From a virus: DNA of 57,201 nucleotides. Position 1 is the first letter of the stretch, and each line of letters starts with the position of its first letter. Below are positions 7,468 to 14,849 of this stretch, one piece after another. Below the pieces are notes generated by a model that was given only the letters and a program-made list of their open reading frames with translations, had not been told where the DNA came from and made no database searches. The stretch lies in the IMG/VR virus record IMGVR_UViG_3300036766_001162, positions 1 to 57,201 of that record. One strand, given 5' to 3'. The position numbers and the translations under genes were made by a program.

Positions 7468-7863
7468 TCAGGAGAGCGCCCCGTCGCCCGCGAAGATCGC
7501 GATGCGGCGGACGACGAGATTCTTCGGGTGGTCGTTCTGGCGGTTGCCGTCCAGGCGGATGACGCGCTCGTTCCCCGCCAGCGGGCGCCCGAGGCGCCCT
7601 TCCATGGTGATGCGCGCCAGGGACTTGTAGCCGAGCTGGTCGGCCCCGGGCACGCCGATGCCAACCAGGACGTAGTGATAGCCGCCCCGCAGGATGGTCG
7701 TTGGGGTGGTGGCGCGCCGGTGCTTGGCGTGCGCGCGCTGGCACGCGCGCGAGCAGGTGGGGGCCGCGGCCTTCACCTGCGCCGCCCGCCGGCCGATGGG
7801 GCCGCCGCAGAAGGCGCACGGACGGCGCTCGAGCGCCGGGAGGAAGCGCGCACGGGTGGACAC
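7468..7863 (-). CDS. HNH endonuclease, probably a free-standing homing enzyme
   Basis: A 131-residue protein. It has a zinc-binding pair near the N-terminus (RPCAFCGGPI, then TCSRACQRAHAKH), a middle region (GGYHYVLVGIGVPGADQLGY) and the HNH-like phrase VIRLDGNRQNDHPKNLVVR. DHPKNL is typical of HNH domains where the Asn follows the metal-binding His. Such enzymes often sit between terminase and portal genes of phages, where some assist packaging and others are selfish homing enzymes. The 158-bp gap downstream holds a dispersed repeat and a large inverted repeat. Family assignment is fairly secure; role unknown. Confidence 0.75.
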   Translation of the reverse strand: MSTRARFLPALERRPCAFCGGPIGRRAAQVKAAAPTCSRACQRAHAKHRRATTPTTILRGGYHYVLVGIGVPGADQLGYKSLARITMEGRLGRPLAGNERVIRLDGNRQNDHPKNLVVRRIAIFAGDGALS

Positions 7864-7865
7864 GG

Positions 7866-8069
7866 TCAGGAGGAGCCCCGGGCGGCGTGGAGGTTATCCC
7901 ACCAACGAGAGAACTCGCGTATCTGGCCCTCCGTCCAGGGCTCCCTCGACTCCGGGATTGGGATGCCCCCTGCCGGAACAGTCGTGGCCCGGCGCCATCG
8001 CGTATCCTCCGCTTCGACAAAGCGCTGCGTCATGCCAGCAGCCAGCAGGGCGGCCACTGCCCCCGTCAC
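7866..8069 (-). CDS. Small protein with a hydrophobic N-terminus, function unknown
   Basis: The frame encodes TGAVAALLAAGMTQRFVEAE followed by an acidic, Trp-rich tail (EPWTEGQIREFSRWWDNL). I list the GTG at 8069 (67 residues), which would give a short membrane-like N-terminus. An ATG at 8033 would give 55 residues without it; no clear Shine-Dalgarno site separates them. The stop lies 2 bases before the HNH gene start. No family recognised. Confidence 0.5.
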   Translation of the reverse strand: MTGAVAALLAAGMTQRFVEAEDTRWRRATTVPAGGIPIPESREPWTEGQIREFSRWWDNLHAARGSS

Positions 8070-8091
8070 CGCAGCACCGACAGCGCGGGCA

Positions 8092-8379
8092 CTAGATGCC
8101 CCACAGCGTCGGCCGCACGATCTGCTGCCGCTCCGCCTCCCGCTGGGCCGCGGCGGCGAAGAATCCCCGCAGCATCGTCCGGCCCTGTTCGTCGAGCAGC
8201 ATCGCCACGGCCGCACGCTGCATCGCCCCGATCCCTGGGGACTCCAGCACGTCGAACTGCGCCGAGTTGGGGCTGGCGAATCGGACCAGGAGCCAGGGCT
8301 GGCCTTCCTCGACCGGGGGCAGCTCCTGCACCGCCGGCTTGTCCGTGGGCAGCTTCCCGTTGATCTGTTCGTCGCTCAT
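8092..8379 (-). CDS. Conserved-looking small phage protein, function unknown
   Basis: A 95-residue soluble protein starting MSDEQINGKLPTDKP. The central part PWLLVRFASPNSAQFDV and the helical AMQRAAVAMLLDEQGRTML suggest a compact alpha/beta fold. Its ATG at 8379 overlaps the upstream stop as ATGA, which decides the start against a longer frame beginning at 8409. It lies in the small-gene cluster between terminase and portal. Confidence 0.65.
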   Translation of the reverse strand: MSDEQINGKLPTDKPAVQELPPVEEGQPWLLVRFASPNSAQFDVLESPGIGAMQRAAVAMLLDEQGRTMLRGFFAAAAQREAERQQIVRPTLWGI

Positions 8380-8618
8380 GCGTGCCTCCGTGAGATGAGA
8401 CGCCGCCACCAGGGCCGCGCCTGTTCGTGGTACTCGACGGCCGCGTCGACATGGGCGCGGAGCGCCACCGCCTCGGCGCCCGTGATGGGCACGAGGACGG
8501 TGCGGGTGCGGCTGCTCTTCAGCACGCGGAAGAGCCGGACGCCGGCGGGCGTCTCAACGGGGCAGTAGCTGCCCTCGGGGAGGTAGGGCTTCGGGGCAGT
8601 GCGGTCCGTGGCCATCAT
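8376..8618 (-). CDS. Small basic protein, function unknown
   Basis: An 80-residue protein with LPEGSYCPVETPAGVRLFRV, a beta-like middle (TRTVLVPITGAEAVALRAHV) and a basic C-terminus ending PWWRRLISRRHA. The ATG at 8618 overlaps the upstream TGA as ATGA and is preferred to a start three codons upstream. It is translationally coupled on both sides. No family recognised. Confidence 0.6.
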   Translation of the reverse strand: MMATDRTAPKPYLPEGSYCPVETPAGVRLFRVLKSSRTRTVLVPITGAEAVALRAHVDAAVEYHEQARPWWRRLISRRHA

Positions 8619-8806
8619 CGTGTGCACCGCTGCTCGCCCTTGCCTTGCGGGAGTCGCAGGCCCACGCGGCCACCGGAGAGGAGCGCCGCCACCGCAACGG
8701 GCCCGACGTGCTCGAGACAGATCGGGCGACTCGTCGGGTCGTCCTCATCATCGAGCACGAGCTGGGCCCGCTTCGGGCAGGTCCCCATTCGGCGATCGTC
8801 GCTCAT
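8615..8806 (-). CDS. Small protein downstream of the large terminase, function unknown
   Basis: A 63-residue protein starting MSDDRRMGTCPKRAQLVLDD and containing three Cys (GTCPKR, RPICLEH, RCTR). Its ATG at 8806 overlaps the terminase stop as ATGA. The spacing of Cys and His could bind a metal, but no known zinc-finger pattern is complete. Confidence 0.6.
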   Translation of the reverse strand: MSDDRRMGTCPKRAQLVLDDEDDPTSRPICLEHVGPVAVAALLSGGRVGLRLPQGKGEQRCTR

Positions 8807-10242
8807 GCTACTGCATCCTCCTTCGGCGCCTGCGCCGCCACCTTCGCGTCGAGCCAGCCCATGAGCCCGTGGTCCGTGGTCGCGAACGCGAGCATCATCG
8901 CCTCGGCGCGGTCTGGGCTTTTCACACCCCGCTTCTGCGCCTCCTCCTTGCTCTCGATCTCCATCTGGCCACGCGCGTTGTGGCGGTACCGGAGCCCGGC
9001 CAGCTGACTGACGGCGCGCTGGCTCCCGACGCCCGAGACGGCGCCGTCCTTGAAGCGCTGGCGGAGGCCGTCGTAGAGCTCGGCCTTCAGGTTCTTGTAG
9101 CGCTCCGAGTTCCGCGGGGCCTCGCCGACGTTGATGAACTCGACCGGGAAGCCCAGGTCCTCCAGGTGGCGGGCCAGGTAGTAGCCGATCCCCGCGCTGT
9201 CGACCTTCACCGAGCGGAGTCGCGGCTTGAACGGCGTCAGCGTCGCCACGATCTCGCCCCGCGGGTCCTGATTCGGCCAGGCCCGCTCGAGCAGCACGCG
9301 CGGCCCCTCGACCAGGTCGAGTACCGTCTCGTCTTCCCCGGGGCCCGCGACATCGATGCCCGCGTCGAGGGGGCCGCCGCCATCGGTGATGTCCCGCGCC
9401 TGCGCCGCCTCGAGCCAGGCGAGGCTGATGAGCGCGTCCTCGCTCTGCGCCGGGAACGATCCCAGGACGCGCGCCTCCCAGAGCGGGTGACCCGGCCCCC
9501 ACTCGGAGTGCTTCTCCTTCACCCACCGGCGCGTCGTCAGGTAGGGACGCACGTTCGTGTCGAGCGCCTCCTCCGGCATCCCGAGGATGTCCTCGAGCGT
9601 CAGCCCGGCCAGGTTCGGCGTGTCGAACGCGCCGATGGTGAACGGCGCCCAGCCGTCGCGGTTGTCGGTGAAGGCGTCATGAAACGGCCCGCTCGCAATC
9701 GTCGGATTCCCGAGGGCCAGGATTCGCACGTCGCCGCCGGCGCGCGCGCCTTCGATGGCCTCCCAGATGTCCGGCTTCACGCCGGGCGCCTCGTCGAGGA
9801 TGACCAGGATGTGGTTGCCGTGGAAGCCCTGGAACCGCACGCCCTCGTTGGTCGACAGGCCGATGGCGTAGTTCCCGGGGCCGAGCTTCAGCTCCGTGGT
9901 GTTGGCCTTCGGGTAGGCGATCCGCGCGCTCGCGATCGCCTTGTGGATCTCGCCCCAGAGCAGAAGCTCCACCTGCGTCCACGTGGGTGCCGTCGTAACG
10001 ACGATGCCGTCGTCGAAGCGCGTCACCCACCAGAGCGCCGCCAGGGCGGCGACCATGGTCTTGCCGCTGGCGTGGCAGGCCTTCACGGCGGTACGCGGGC
10101 GCGTCGCCACGGAGCGGAGGATGGCTTCCTGCGTGGCCCACAGGTCTTGCTGTAGAAACGTCTGAGCAAAGGCCACCGGATCCATCAGGCATTCGACGGC
10201 CTGGCCCTCCAGCCGTTCGCGATCGTCTCCCGCCGCGTTCAT
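8803..10242 (-). CDS. terL: Terminase large subunit
   Basis: The 479-residue packaging motor: an ATPase that drives DNA into the prohead through the portal, and a nuclease that cuts the concatemer. Visible motifs are Walker A CHASGKT (56-62), Walker B ILVILDEA (145-152), and an RNase H-like nuclease region with Asp297 in AGIDVAGPG and Asp348 in VKVDSAGIG, ending with SPDRAEAMMLAF. Length and order are normal for the family. The start overlaps the small-subunit stop. The cohesive-end, headful or other packaging mode cannot be told from the sequence. Confidence 0.95.
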   Translation of the reverse strand: MNAAGDDRERLEGQAVECLMDPVAFAQTFLQQDLWATQEAILRSVATRPRTAVKACHASGKTMVAALAALWWVTRFDDGIVVTTAPTWTQVELLLWGEIHKAIASARIAYPKANTTELKLGPGNYAIGLSTNEGVRFQGFHGNHILVILDEAPGVKPDIWEAIEGARAGGDVRILALGNPTIASGPFHDAFTDNRDGWAPFTIGAFDTPNLAGLTLEDILGMPEEALDTNVRPYLTTRRWVKEKHSEWGPGHPLWEARVLGSFPAQSEDALISLAWLEAAQARDITDGGGPLDAGIDVAGPGEDETVLDLVEGPRVLLERAWPNQDPRGEIVATLTPFKPRLRSVKVDSAGIGYYLARHLEDLGFPVEFINVGEAPRNSERYKNLKAELYDGLRQRFKDGAVSGVGSQRAVSQLAGLRYRHNARGQMEIESKEEAQKRGVKSPDRAEAMMLAFATTDHGLMGWLDAKVAAQAPKEDAVA

Positions 10243-10706
10243 CGCCCCGCACCGCGCTTCTCGAGGAGCGCCCGGAGGGCCTCCAGCCCGAACACGGGCT
10301 GACCGTCCTTGCCCGTCACCTCATGCCGCTCGACGAACATTCCCAGGTGCTTCCCGATCAGTTCCAGTGCCCGGTTGGCGACCGAGCCCGCATAGACATA
10401 TTCGCCCGTCGGCTCCCCCTTCGAGTCGAGCACCGGCTCGGCTTGCAACGCGCGCTGCAGGTTCTTCCGTAGGTTCCGCAGTACCCAGTCCGCACTCAAC
10501 TCTGCCCGCTTCGTGCGCGCTGCCTTGCCCGCAGCGATGGCAGCGCCCACCCGAACATTCCCCAACAACCGCGGGCCCTGCACGTCCGCCGTCTTCGCGC
10601 TGTACCCGGCCCGGATCGCGGCCTGCGTCGCGTTCAGGTCCTTCAGGTATTCCTCGACGAAGCGGCCCTGGCGCGGCGTGAGCTTCCCGAGCGCGGTCAC
10701 GCGCAC
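10239..10706 (-). CDS. terS: Terminase small subunit
   Basis: A 155-residue protein of the Terminase_2/XtmA type. The N-terminus LTPRQGRFVEEYLKDLNATQ AAIRAGYS is the usual helix-turn-helix that recognises the packaging site. The oligomerisation region includes ELSADWVLRNLRKNLQRALQ and ANRALELIGKHLGMFVERHE. It lies directly upstream of the large subunit with a 4-base overlap, the classic order. Confidence 0.93.
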   Translation of the reverse strand: MRVTALGKLTPRQGRFVEEYLKDLNATQAAIRAGYSAKTADVQGPRLLGNVRVGAAIAAGKAARTKRAELSADWVLRNLRKNLQRALQAEPVLDSKGEPTGEYVYAGSVANRALELIGKHLGMFVERHEVTGKDGQPVFGLEALRALLEKRGAGR

Positions 10707-11197
10707 ATCTCGAACGCGCGCGGCGGCGCGGGCATTGGGGCGCGCGCCTCCCAGGGCTCGGCCAGCGGCGCGCCGCTGGGCTGGAACTGCCCGTGCCCCT
10801 CGCGCCGCAGCTTCCGCAGCTCGAAGAGGTCGGCGTGCTCCGGATGGTGCAGGAGGAAGAGCCGGCTGTAGAGCGCGTGGAGGTGATCGTTCAGCTTGAA
10901 CTCGGCGTCGTGCGTCATGGCGACGTGCACTTCCCAGCGCACGCGCTCCCAGACCATGCGGACGCCGTAGCGGTGGCTTTTCCGCTCGGACCGGGCCCGC
11001 GCCTGGGCCGCCTCAAGGGCAAACCGCTCGACCGCGCGGTAGACCTCGGGGTGCGCCGCATGGAACGCGAGGAAGCGGGCGAGCTTCTCGGTACGACCGA
11101 CCTGGTCCTGCACCTGGGCGATGAGGAGCGCCATGGCGGCGGCGACGGGGCAGGCGCGGGTCGGCTGCGCGAAGAGGGGGCCGAGCCCGGGCGTCAC
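10697..11197 (-). CDS. Conserved phage protein (FKLNDHL family), function unknown
   Basis: A 166-residue protein. Its middle, VRMVWERVRWEVHVAMTHDA followed by EFKLNDHLHALYSRLFLLHH, matches a conserved phage protein I recognise from FKLNDHL and from the pattern hydrophobic-W-E-x-VRW. The family is usually encoded near terminase or early DNA genes and has no established function. Several His and Arg residues raise the possibility of nucleic-acid or metal binding. The start overlaps the upstream stop by 4 bases. Confidence 0.65.
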   Translation of the reverse strand: MTPGLGPLFAQPTRACPVAAAMALLIAQVQDQVGRTEKLARFLAFHAAHPEVYRAVERFALEAAQARARSERKSHRYGVRMVWERVRWEVHVAMTHDAEFKLNDHLHALYSRLFLLHHPEHADLFELRKLRREGHGQFQPSGAPLAEPWEARAPMPAPPRAFEMCA

Positions 11198-12186
11198 GCG
11201 CGGGCCTCCGCCTGGTCGGCGATCCGCACGCCCTCGGCCAGCACGTCGTCGAGCGCGTCCATGATGAACCGGATGTCATTGGCGAGGGCAGCGAACGCGC
11301 GGAACTTGGCGACGAACGCTTCGGACAGTTCGATGGCCTTCTCGGCGTGCTCCCGCGATCGGAGGGCGAGTCGGGCGTACTTCGGCAGCGGCGTCTCCCG
11401 CCCGTGCGGTCTCGTCGCACGTCCGGGGATGATCGTCTCGGCCACGGGCGCCGTCGGCGAGGGCGGGGGCGGAGATAGCGGGGAGATCGGCACATCCCCG
11501 GCGAGGTCGAGGATGCGCTGGCCGAGCGTGCCACAGTGCGGCCCGAGCCCCTGCGCCTCGATCCGCGAGACGCGGGTGACCGACAGGCCGAGCAACGCCC
11601 CCATCTCGGTCTGGGAGAGGCCACGCGCCTTCCGGGTGCGCCGGAGGAGCGCCCCGATCTCGGGCCCCATGATGGGGGGTGCTACCGGCGGCGCGGCCGC
11701 GACCGCCGCCGCCAGCGCGGCGATCTTGGCCTGGCACTCGGGAGACGGCTTCCGGCGCCCGTGCTCGAGGTTGCCGACGTAGACCTTGCAGACCCCGAGA
11801 CGCTCGGCGGCTTGTGCCTGCGTGAGGCGGGCCCGTGCGCGAATCCCGCCGAGGACGGCGCCCCAATCGCGCGCGCCGGGCGTGGGGGCATCTGCGGCCG
11901 CCGCCACCCGGGGCGTGCCGTTCCCCCGCGCGGGCGGATCCTCGACCGCAGCCGGGGCCATGGGCGGGGGCGCGGCCGGCACGGCGTCGTGCCGCGGCCA
12001 GGTGCCCGCGTGCTGCGCCTCGCGGCGGATCAGGTCCGAGAACCGCGGCGACGGATCGTCCATCCCGGTCTCGATCAGGTTGACGTCGTTCCGCGACATC
12101 CCGAGCCGGGCGGCCCACGCGCGCTGGTCGAGGTGCAGCGCCTGGCGCGTCGCCTTCGACACGTCGCCGTAGTCGACGAGGTTCAC
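11194..12186 (-). CDS. Regulator with three XRE-type helix-turn-helix domains
   Basis: A 330-residue protein with three Cro/CI-like domains: residues about 10-45 (TRQALHLDQRAWAARLGMSR, NDVNLIETG), 108-150 (RARARLTQAQAAERLGVCKV, YVGNLEHGRRKP) and 176-215 (RRTRKARGLSQTEMGALLGL, SVTRVSRIE). They are joined by Pro/Ala-rich linkers. A helical C-terminus (about 270-330, YARLALRSREHAEKAIELSE) may dimerise. Three XRE units in one chain are unusual and suggest binding to several operator half-sites. It lies just upstream of the packaging genes, so a late-gene regulator is one possibility. Function is inferred from domains only. Confidence 0.75.
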   Translation of the reverse strand: MNLVDYGDVSKATRQALHLDQRAWAARLGMSRNDVNLIETGMDDPSPRFSDLIRREAQHAGTWPRHDAVPAAPPPMAPAAVEDPPARGNGTPRVAAAADAPTPGARDWGAVLGGIRARARLTQAQAAERLGVCKVYVGNLEHGRRKPSPECQAKIAALAAAVAAAPPVAPPIMGPEIGALLRRTRKARGLSQTEMGALLGLSVTRVSRIEAQGLGPHCGTLGQRILDLAGDVPISPLSPPPPSPTAPVAETIIPGRATRPHGRETPLPKYARLALRSREHAEKAIELSEAFVAKFRAFAALANDIRFIMDALDDVLAEGVRIADQAEARA

Positions 12187-12587
12187 GCCCGCCTCGCGGG
12201 ATGCCGGGACCGCGGCCGGCGAGTGATGGGCCGGTCGAGTTGCCGGCGGTAGCGCCAGCGCAGCGTGCGGAGGCGCGCGCCGTACTCGTCCGGAATCGTC
12301 GGGATCGGGAGCGTGGCGAGGAAGGCGACACTCTGCGCGAAGGCCTTGTCAGTGCCGGCCGCCGGGAAGCGCACCTGCGCCCACAGTTTGCGCGCGAGCG
12401 TGCGTTCGTAGTCGGACATCGGACGCCGCGTGACGGTCGGCGGGACCATTCCCACCGCCGCCCCCTCTCCCGCGGCGGCGTCCGACTGCGAGGCCTGTCG
12501 GCCGAAAGGCAGGGTGCGGGAGACATCGGGAAGGCGGACGCCGGGAAGACCCAGCGGGAGCTGTCGTGTGGGGGCGAGCATCGGCAT
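12183..12587 (-). CDS. Hypothetical protein with a basic C-terminus
   Basis: A 134-residue protein with MSDYERTLARKLWAQVRFPA in its middle, then DKAFAQSVAFLATLPIPTIP and an Arg-rich end (LRTLRWRYRRQLDRP). The latter half looks helical and could bind DNA or a partner. The ATG at 12587 shares a base with the upstream stop (TGATG), which decides this start over a much longer frame. No family recognised. Confidence 0.6.
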   Translation of the reverse strand: MPMLAPTRQLPLGLPGVRLPDVSRTLPFGRQASQSDAAAGEGAAVGMVPPTVTRRPMSDYERTLARKLWAQVRFPAAGTDKAFAQSVAFLATLPIPTIPDEYGARLRTLRWRYRRQLDRPITRRPRSRHPARRA

Positions 12588-12718
12588 CACCAGGGGCGCT
12601 CCCGGTCGGTCAGCACCCGAAGGGCCAGGTAGAGCGCGAGGCCGATCAGCACGGCATCGAGGAACCCGATGTGGTGCGCCAACCCGGCGGCCAGCAATAA
12701 GGCGGTCGTCTCGATCAT
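12587..12718 (-). CDS. Tiny membrane protein
   Basis: A 43-residue protein: ETTALLLAAGLAHHIGFLDA, then a hydrophobic span VLIGLALYLALRVL and a charged end TDRERPW. It begins at ATG 12718 after GGGAG and overlaps its downstream neighbour as TGATG. One or two membrane segments; role unknown. Confidence 0.6.
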   Translation of the reverse strand: MIETTALLLAAGLAHHIGFLDAVLIGLALYLALRVLTDRERPW

Positions 12719-12879
12719 GCGGCACTCCCGCCGTGGAGGCGCTGGCGCAGCCGCGGGCGACGACGGCCCCGCGCGATCGGGACGACGGGCGTCGGCGAGG
12801 GCGGCCACCAGGCGCGGAGCGCGCGGCGGAGGGCCTGCCAGAGGCGGATGAGCATCCCGCGGCAGAGGGCGGTCAGCAC
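12715..12879 (-). CDS. Tiny Arg-rich protein
   Basis: A 54-residue frame containing MLIRLWQALRRALRAWWPPS and a basic C-terminus (RGRRRPRLRQRL). I list the GTG at 12879, next to GGAGGG and overlapping the upstream stop; the ATG at 12855 is an alternative. The amphipathic Arg/Trp-rich helix could associate with membrane or nucleic acid. No family recognised. Confidence 0.45.
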   Translation of the reverse strand: MLTALCRGMLIRLWQALRRALRAWWPPSPTPVVPIARGRRRPRLRQRLHGGSAA

Positions 12880-13181
12880 AGGGCCCTCCGTTCGAGGTCG
12901 CGGCGCGTCGCCGCTTCGATGGCGGCGAGGACGGTCGGCGCGATGCGCGCCAACGCCCGCCGCATGACATGGCGCTCCTCCACGACCAGGTGCGCGCGGC
13001 CGAGGGCGCGGGTCGCTTCCTGCAAGAAGCCGTCGAGGTCCATGCTGAGCAGGCGGAGGGCGCACGGGGGGCAGTACAGACTGGCCGCATGCGGAAATCC
13101 GAAGCACGGCTGGCCGCAGCCCGCGCAGGTCCGAAGATCGTCGGCCCGTGGGCTATAGTTGCGGGTCAAGGGGATGCTCAT
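12873..13181 (-). CDS. Small zinc-ribbon protein
   Basis: A 102-residue protein. Residues about 18-42 form a four-Cys site (RTCAGCGQPCF then YCPPCALRLL). A helical region follows, with LDGFLQEATRALGRAHLVVE and ending RRDLERRALC. The ATG at 13181 overlaps the upstream HNH stop as ATGA. Probably a small zinc-binding protein in the DNA-metabolism cluster; its target is unknown. Confidence 0.65.
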   Translation of the reverse strand: MSIPLTRNYSPRADDLRTCAGCGQPCFGFPHAASLYCPPCALRLLSMDLDGFLQEATRALGRAHLVVEERHVMRRALARIAPTVLAAIEAATRRDLERRALC

Positions 13182-13987
13182 GCGACGTGCCCCCACGCGA
13201 CCCGGCGCAGGATGTCGCGAATCTGGCGAGGACTGATCCCGAAGGCAATCGCCAACGCAGCCATGGTGGCACCGAGCGCCTGCTGCCCACGAAGCTGGCG
13301 CACATCCTCCTCGGTGATCCTCGCCTGGCCGTTCCGCGATCCTCGCGGCGCGCGGTCCGGATGCCGACGCATCCCATGCTCATCGCCGCGCCGCAGTGAT
13401 TCTGGATGAGTGCGAGTGCCGTTACGATTGCCGGCCGCCGTCCGCCCCTTTAGGGCGCAGTCATGCATGTTGTCGGCGTGCGTTCCTAGAAAGAGGTGTT
13501 CTGGGTTGACGCACGGCGGCGTATCGCATCGATGCAGAACGTGAAGTCCATTCGGGATGGGCCCGTGCGCGAGCACCCAGGAGATGCGATGGGCGCCGCG
13601 GCGCCCCCCCTCCACCGACAGTTGGCCATAGCCAGAGGTTGAGAGCTTCCCCTGCCACAGCCAGCAACCCAGCGCCGGGCGGGATGACACCTTCGCCCGG
13701 AATCGGGCCGCCAAGTCCCCCGGGTCTTCGAGAACCAAGTGCCCGGGGTTCACACACGCGCGTACACCGCAACGGTGAAGCACAAACATCCCGTCGGGCA
13801 CGGGACCATGCGTGAGCTTCCATGCCATCCGATGCGCCCGGCCGGTCTCGCCGCGATCTCCGAAAAACGCGCCGTAGCCGTTCTGGAAATAACCGGCCTT
13901 CCACGGCCAGCAGCTATCCGCCCCAGCCTTCTCGACCTTCGACCAGAACCGCTCGGCCAGGGGCGCCCGATGGGAGATGGCAGCCAT
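13178..13987 (-). CDS. Double-HNH homing endonuclease with C-terminal helix-turn-helix
   Basis: A 269-residue protein with two tandem HNH units. Unit one has RFWSKVEKAGADSCWPWKAG ... NGYGAF ... AHRMAWKLTHGPVPDGMFVL HRCGVRACVNPGHL. Unit two has CWLWQGKLSTSGYGQL ... AHRISWVLAHGPIPNGLHVL HRCDTPPCVNPEHLFLGTHA. The C-terminal region (ARITEEDVRQLR ... FGISPRQIRDILRRVAWGHV) is a helix-turn-helix typical of homing enzymes. Each unit carries HRC, C-x-NPxHL metal and catalytic positions, so both may be active. It is related to the single-HNH gene at 27988. The ATG at 13987 follows the upstream TGA by 2 bases. Confidence 0.85.
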   Translation of the reverse strand: MAAISHRAPLAERFWSKVEKAGADSCWPWKAGYFQNGYGAFFGDRGETGRAHRMAWKLTHGPVPDGMFVLHRCGVRACVNPGHLVLEDPGDLAARFRAKVSSRPALGCWLWQGKLSTSGYGQLSVEGGRRGAHRISWVLAHGPIPNGLHVLHRCDTPPCVNPEHLFLGTHADNMHDCALKGRTAAGNRNGTRTHPESLRRGDEHGMRRHPDRAPRGSRNGQARITEEDVRQLRGQQALGATMAALAIAFGISPRQIRDILRRVAWGHVA

Positions 13988-13989
13988 CG

Positions 13990-14100
13990 TCAGTTCGGGA
14001 AGACCGCCGTCTGGAGGAGGTAGGCCCACAGGGACATGCGGACGCGCCAGGGCGTGCGACCGCGACGTATCCCGACCACGAGGATGCGGCGCTTCGTCAT
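13990..14100 (-). CDS. Tiny basic protein
   Basis: A 36-residue frame starting MTKRRILVVGIRRGRTPWRV and ending SLWAYLLQTAVFPN. Its ATG overlaps the nuclease stop (ATGA) and its TGA lies 2 bases before the double-HNH start, so it fills the space between two genes exactly. Coupled spacing is the main support; function unknown. Confidence 0.5.
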   Translation of the reverse strand: MTKRRILVVGIRRGRTPWRVRMSLWAYLLQTAVFPN

Positions 14101-14681
14101 GCCGCGCGCGCCTTCATCCATTTGCGGCCGATCGTGTAGGTCTCGGGCGCCCACAGGTCGTAATGCGGCAGCGCCACCCGCTGGGCGCGATACGTCGCGC
14201 TGTCGACGGCGTCGAAGTGGTCGATCAGCAGGTAGAACTCGAGCGCCGCCCGCATCCCGGCGGCACCGAGCGCGACGACCGTGTAGTGGCCCTCGGCGTG
14301 CAACGCCGCGAGCCACGCTTCTTGCGACGGGCTGGTGACCCCGGCGAGCGTCTTCAACTCGCCGTAGAAGCCGTGAAAGGGCCCGCGCGCGACCGGGAGC
14401 ACGAGGTCGGGCACCCCGGCGCGCAGCCCTTCGGCCTTCAGGCGGCCGGCCGTGCGCTTCGACCGGTACCCGCCGTTCGGGACCGCGTAGAGCAGCCGCA
14501 GCGCCGGCATTTGCCGGAGCGCCAACAGGTCCGCCCACGCGATGACCGCCTGCTGCTCCGCGCTCTCGCTGGCGTGCGGACCCGCCGAGGCGGTCAGCGC
14601 GCGACGCCCGGTTGCCACGCCGAGGCCCCGGCGCCGCGCGGTACTGCGGAGGGCATACGAGTAGCGGACGGGGCGGCTCAT
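14097..14681 (-). CDS. VRR-NUC-type nuclease
   Basis: A 194-residue protein with a PD-(D/E)XK fold of the VRR-NUC kind: Glu in ASESAEQQAVIAWADLLAL, then YAVPNGGYRSKRTAGRLKAE GLRAGVPDLVLPV with the catalytic Asp, and FHGFYGELKT giving the E-x-K pair, followed by SPSQEAWLAAL. Stand-alone VRR-NUC proteins are common in phage replication regions and may process branched DNA. The start at 14681 overlaps the upstream gene as ATGA; the upstream frame to 14753 is not needed. Confidence 0.88.
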   Translation of the reverse strand: MSRPVRYSYALRSTARRRGLGVATGRRALTASAGPHASESAEQQAVIAWADLLALRQMPALRLLYAVPNGGYRSKRTAGRLKAEGLRAGVPDLVLPVARGPFHGFYGELKTLAGVTSPSQEAWLAALHAEGHYTVVALGAAGMRAALEFYLLIDHFDAVDSATYRAQRVALPHYDLWAPETYTIGRKWMKARAA

Positions 14682-14848
14682 GCGGGCCTCGGTGGCGTAG
14701 CCAGCGACACCTGTTTCGCGCACAATCGCAGTTGCGCGGCATAGAGCAGGCACACATCGGGCTCGAGTTCCTCCGGCGTCTCGAGCAGCCGCGTGAGCCG
14801 ATCCCGGACGCGCGTGAGACTCGCCACAACAGGCGCGGGCGCGGCCAT
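14678..14848 (-). CDS. Small helical protein, function unknown
   Basis: A 56-residue protein starting MAAPAPVVASLTRVRDRLTR and continuing LLETPEELEPDVCLLYAAQL, predicted largely helical with a possible short coiled coil. It starts just after the helicase stop (14850) and ends in an ATGA overlap with the nuclease, so it belongs to the replication operon. No family recognised. Confidence 0.6.
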   Translation of the reverse strand: MAAPAPVVASLTRVRDRLTRLLETPEELEPDVCLLYAAQLRLCAKQVSLATPPRPA

Positions 14849-14849
14849 G

